Source: Legionella spiritensis (GTDB lineage: Bacteria; Pseudomonadota; Gammaproteobacteria; Legionellales; Legionellaceae). From it: DNA of 64,000 nucleotides. This document shows positions 61,895-64,000 of the stretch, in pieces. The position numbers and the translations under genes are program-made. The notes under the pieces are model-generated. The model did not search any database and was not told the origin of the DNA. It saw only the letters and a list, made by a program, of their open reading frames with translations. How positions within the stretch are numbered: position 1 is the stretch's first letter; every line of letters starts with the position of its first letter. The stretch spans positions 646,501 through 710,500 of the forward strand of contig NZ_LT906457.1 in the NCBI RefSeq assembly GCF_900186965.1, in the 5' to 3' direction.

Positions 61895-63028
61895 TTACTC
61901 CGGAAGAAACAGGGTTTGCAGATCGTTGGTGTATCGGCGGCCAAGCTCGGTAATTTGCCATCCTTTCTCCCGCAGTGAGATCAATCCCGTTGCCGCGGCC
62001 TGTTCAAGACGAGCCTGTATAACCTGCAAGGGCAGTCCTGTCCTCGCAGGAAACAGCGTATAAGGTATGACTTGCTCAAGGCGGGTAGTGTTCAACATGA
62101 ATTCAAAGGCCAGTGAGCCTTGCCCGATTTTTTCCCGTTCAATAAGAAACGGCTGTTCCGGTGCGAGGTATTTTTGCGGCTGACGGTGTTTACGGGTTCG
62201 AAAAACGGTGTCTTTGTCCGGGGACAGTTTTCCGTGAGCGCCGGCTCCGATCCCGAAATAATCACCGAACAGCCAGTAATTCAGGTTGTGGCGCGCCGCA
62301 CGGCCCGGTTGGCAGAACGCTGAAATTTCGTAACGCTCGTATCCATGTTTTGCCAGCAGGGCGAACCCCTTTTCTTCCATGTCGCAGGTGATGTCTTCCG
62401 AGGGCAGGGAAGGGCGTTGCCGGTAAAATACGGTATTGGGTTCCAGGGTTAGCTGATACCATGACAAATGTTCGGGGTGATGGGCAAGGGCTGTTTGCAA
62501 GTCGTCTATGCCGCCCTGAACCGATTGACCGGGCAGGCCGTGCATGATATCCAGATTTATATTGTCAAAACCGGCCCATCGTGCCATTTCAATAGCGCGG
62601 TGGGCTTGCAAATCATCATGAATTCGCCCCAGCGCTTTCAGATGTCCGGCGTTAAAACTCTGAATGCCCAGAGACAGCCTGTTTATGCCTGCCTGCCGAT
62701 ATTCTTTAAAGCGCTGCTGCTCCATGGTTCCCGGATTGGCTTCCATCGTGATTTCAATGTCGGGAGAAAACGCGACCAGTTGTTGCAGCCGGTGCAGCAA
62801 TTCGGCGTAAGATTCTCCGGACATCAAACTGGGCGTACCACCGCCAATAAAGATGGTATGTATCTCTTGCGGCTGGTATTGGCGTAAATCATTGCTGAAA
62901 TCTTCAAGCAGAGCCTGGATGTACTGTTCTTCCGGCAATGTATCCGGCCGTTTGTGGGAGTTGAAATCACAATAAGGGCATTTGCGGACACACCATGGAA
63001 TGTGGATATATAAGGAAGTCGGAATCAT
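61895..63028 (-). CDS. hemW: HemW, radical-SAM haem chaperone
   Basis: 377 residues. The start SLYIHIPWCVRKCPYCDFNS holds the radical-SAM cluster motif C-x3-C-x2-C; GGGTPSLM and ITMEANPGTME follow, as in HemW. The absence of the second catalytic features of HemN separates it from coproporphyrinogen oxidase. It binds haem and hands it to respiratory proteins. Single gene, with the family B element after its stop and nudE divergent. Confidence 0.93.
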   Translation of the reverse strand: MIPTSLYIHIPWCVRKCPYCDFNSHKRPDTLPEEQYIQALLEDFSNDLRQYQPQEIHTIFIGGGTPSLMSGESYAELLHRLQQLVAFSPDIEITMEANPGTMEQQRFKEYRQAGINRLSLGIQSFNAGHLKALGRIHDDLQAHRAIEMARWAGFDNINLDIMHGLPGQSVQGGIDDLQTALAHHPEHLSWYQLTLEPNTVFYRQRPSLPSEDITCDMEEKGFALLAKHGYERYEISAFCQPGRAARHNLNYWLFGDYFGIGAGAHGKLSPDKDTVFRTRKHRQPQKYLAPEQPFLIEREKIGQGSLAFEFMLNTTRLEQVIPYTLFPARTGLPLQVIQARLEQAAATGLISLREKGWQITELGRRYTNDLQTLFLPE

Positions 63029-63127
63029 CGTTGCAAAAAACAGGTTGGCTTGTTGAATGAGCCAATAGTATCATGATAGCGTTTTAGCCACAAAAACGAT
63101 GGTTATTATGGCCAGACAAGGTGAGCG

Positions 63128-64000
<873 letters not shown>

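Overview
The window looks like chromosome of a Legionella species or a very close relative. The best pointers are a Legionella-type major outer membrane protein (23918-25024), several Legionella-style proteins without known domains (14439-16043, 25189-26109, 41752-42375), a modest GC content, and a gammaproteobacterial macromolecular-synthesis operon (rpsU-yqeY-dnaG-rpoD) opposite tsaD. No tRNA, rRNA, CRISPR array or prophage was recognised. The species cannot be named from sequence reading alone.

Layout. 1-6070: a partial gene, a SAM methyltransferase, a small conserved protein, an amino-acid permease, a SulP transporter and a nitronate monooxygenase-like enzyme. 6180-7060 and 16500-17320: two copies of an ~0.85 kb segment, each carrying a cold-shock gene and DnaA-box-like palindromes. 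They bracket a light/oxidative-stress cluster (DUF2177, DUF1295, TspO, SDR, photolyase; 7541-11772), an IS630-family element (11907-13151), a macro-domain protein and an ankyrin-like repeat protein. 17370-25024: a GH3 glucosaminidase plus NagX-like pair, pyroglutamyl peptidase, a secreted double histidine-phosphatase protein with an outer-membrane barrel, and the Legionella-type porin. 25189-32249: an effector-like coiled-coil protein, TehB plus DUF488, an nsrR / truncated haemoglobin / flavohaem-type reductase nitric-oxide module with a readable NsrR operator, a cyclase and a second SulP transporter. 32464-37841: a minus-strand operon of universal stress protein, P-type ATPase and KefB-like antiporter. 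38301-43916: accessory genes, including an acidic repeat peptide and a free-standing polyketide-synthase-type ketoreductase. 44044-52553: a GGDEF-EAL protein divergent from a quinol nitric-oxide reductase, then a diguanylate cyclase with a methyltransferase. 52912-64000: mostly core genes (DUF853 ATPase, an exported deaminase, rpoD, dnaG, yqeY, rpsU, tsaD, plsY, hemW, nudE, start of mdh).

How genes work together. Nitric-oxide handling is split between a sensed module (NsrR, truncated haemoglobin, 2Fe-2S flavin reductase) and a distant qNor. Cell-wall amino-sugar salvage (GH3 plus NagX-like) and ion/pH stress (Usp, ATPase, antiporter) form compact operons.

The most unusual layer is non-coding. 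At least five families of small TA-flanked palindromic elements (called A to E here) sit between the genes. Families A, B and D share internal modules and recombine. Element or IS ends supply the stop codon of at least four neighbouring genes, and the last codons of another.
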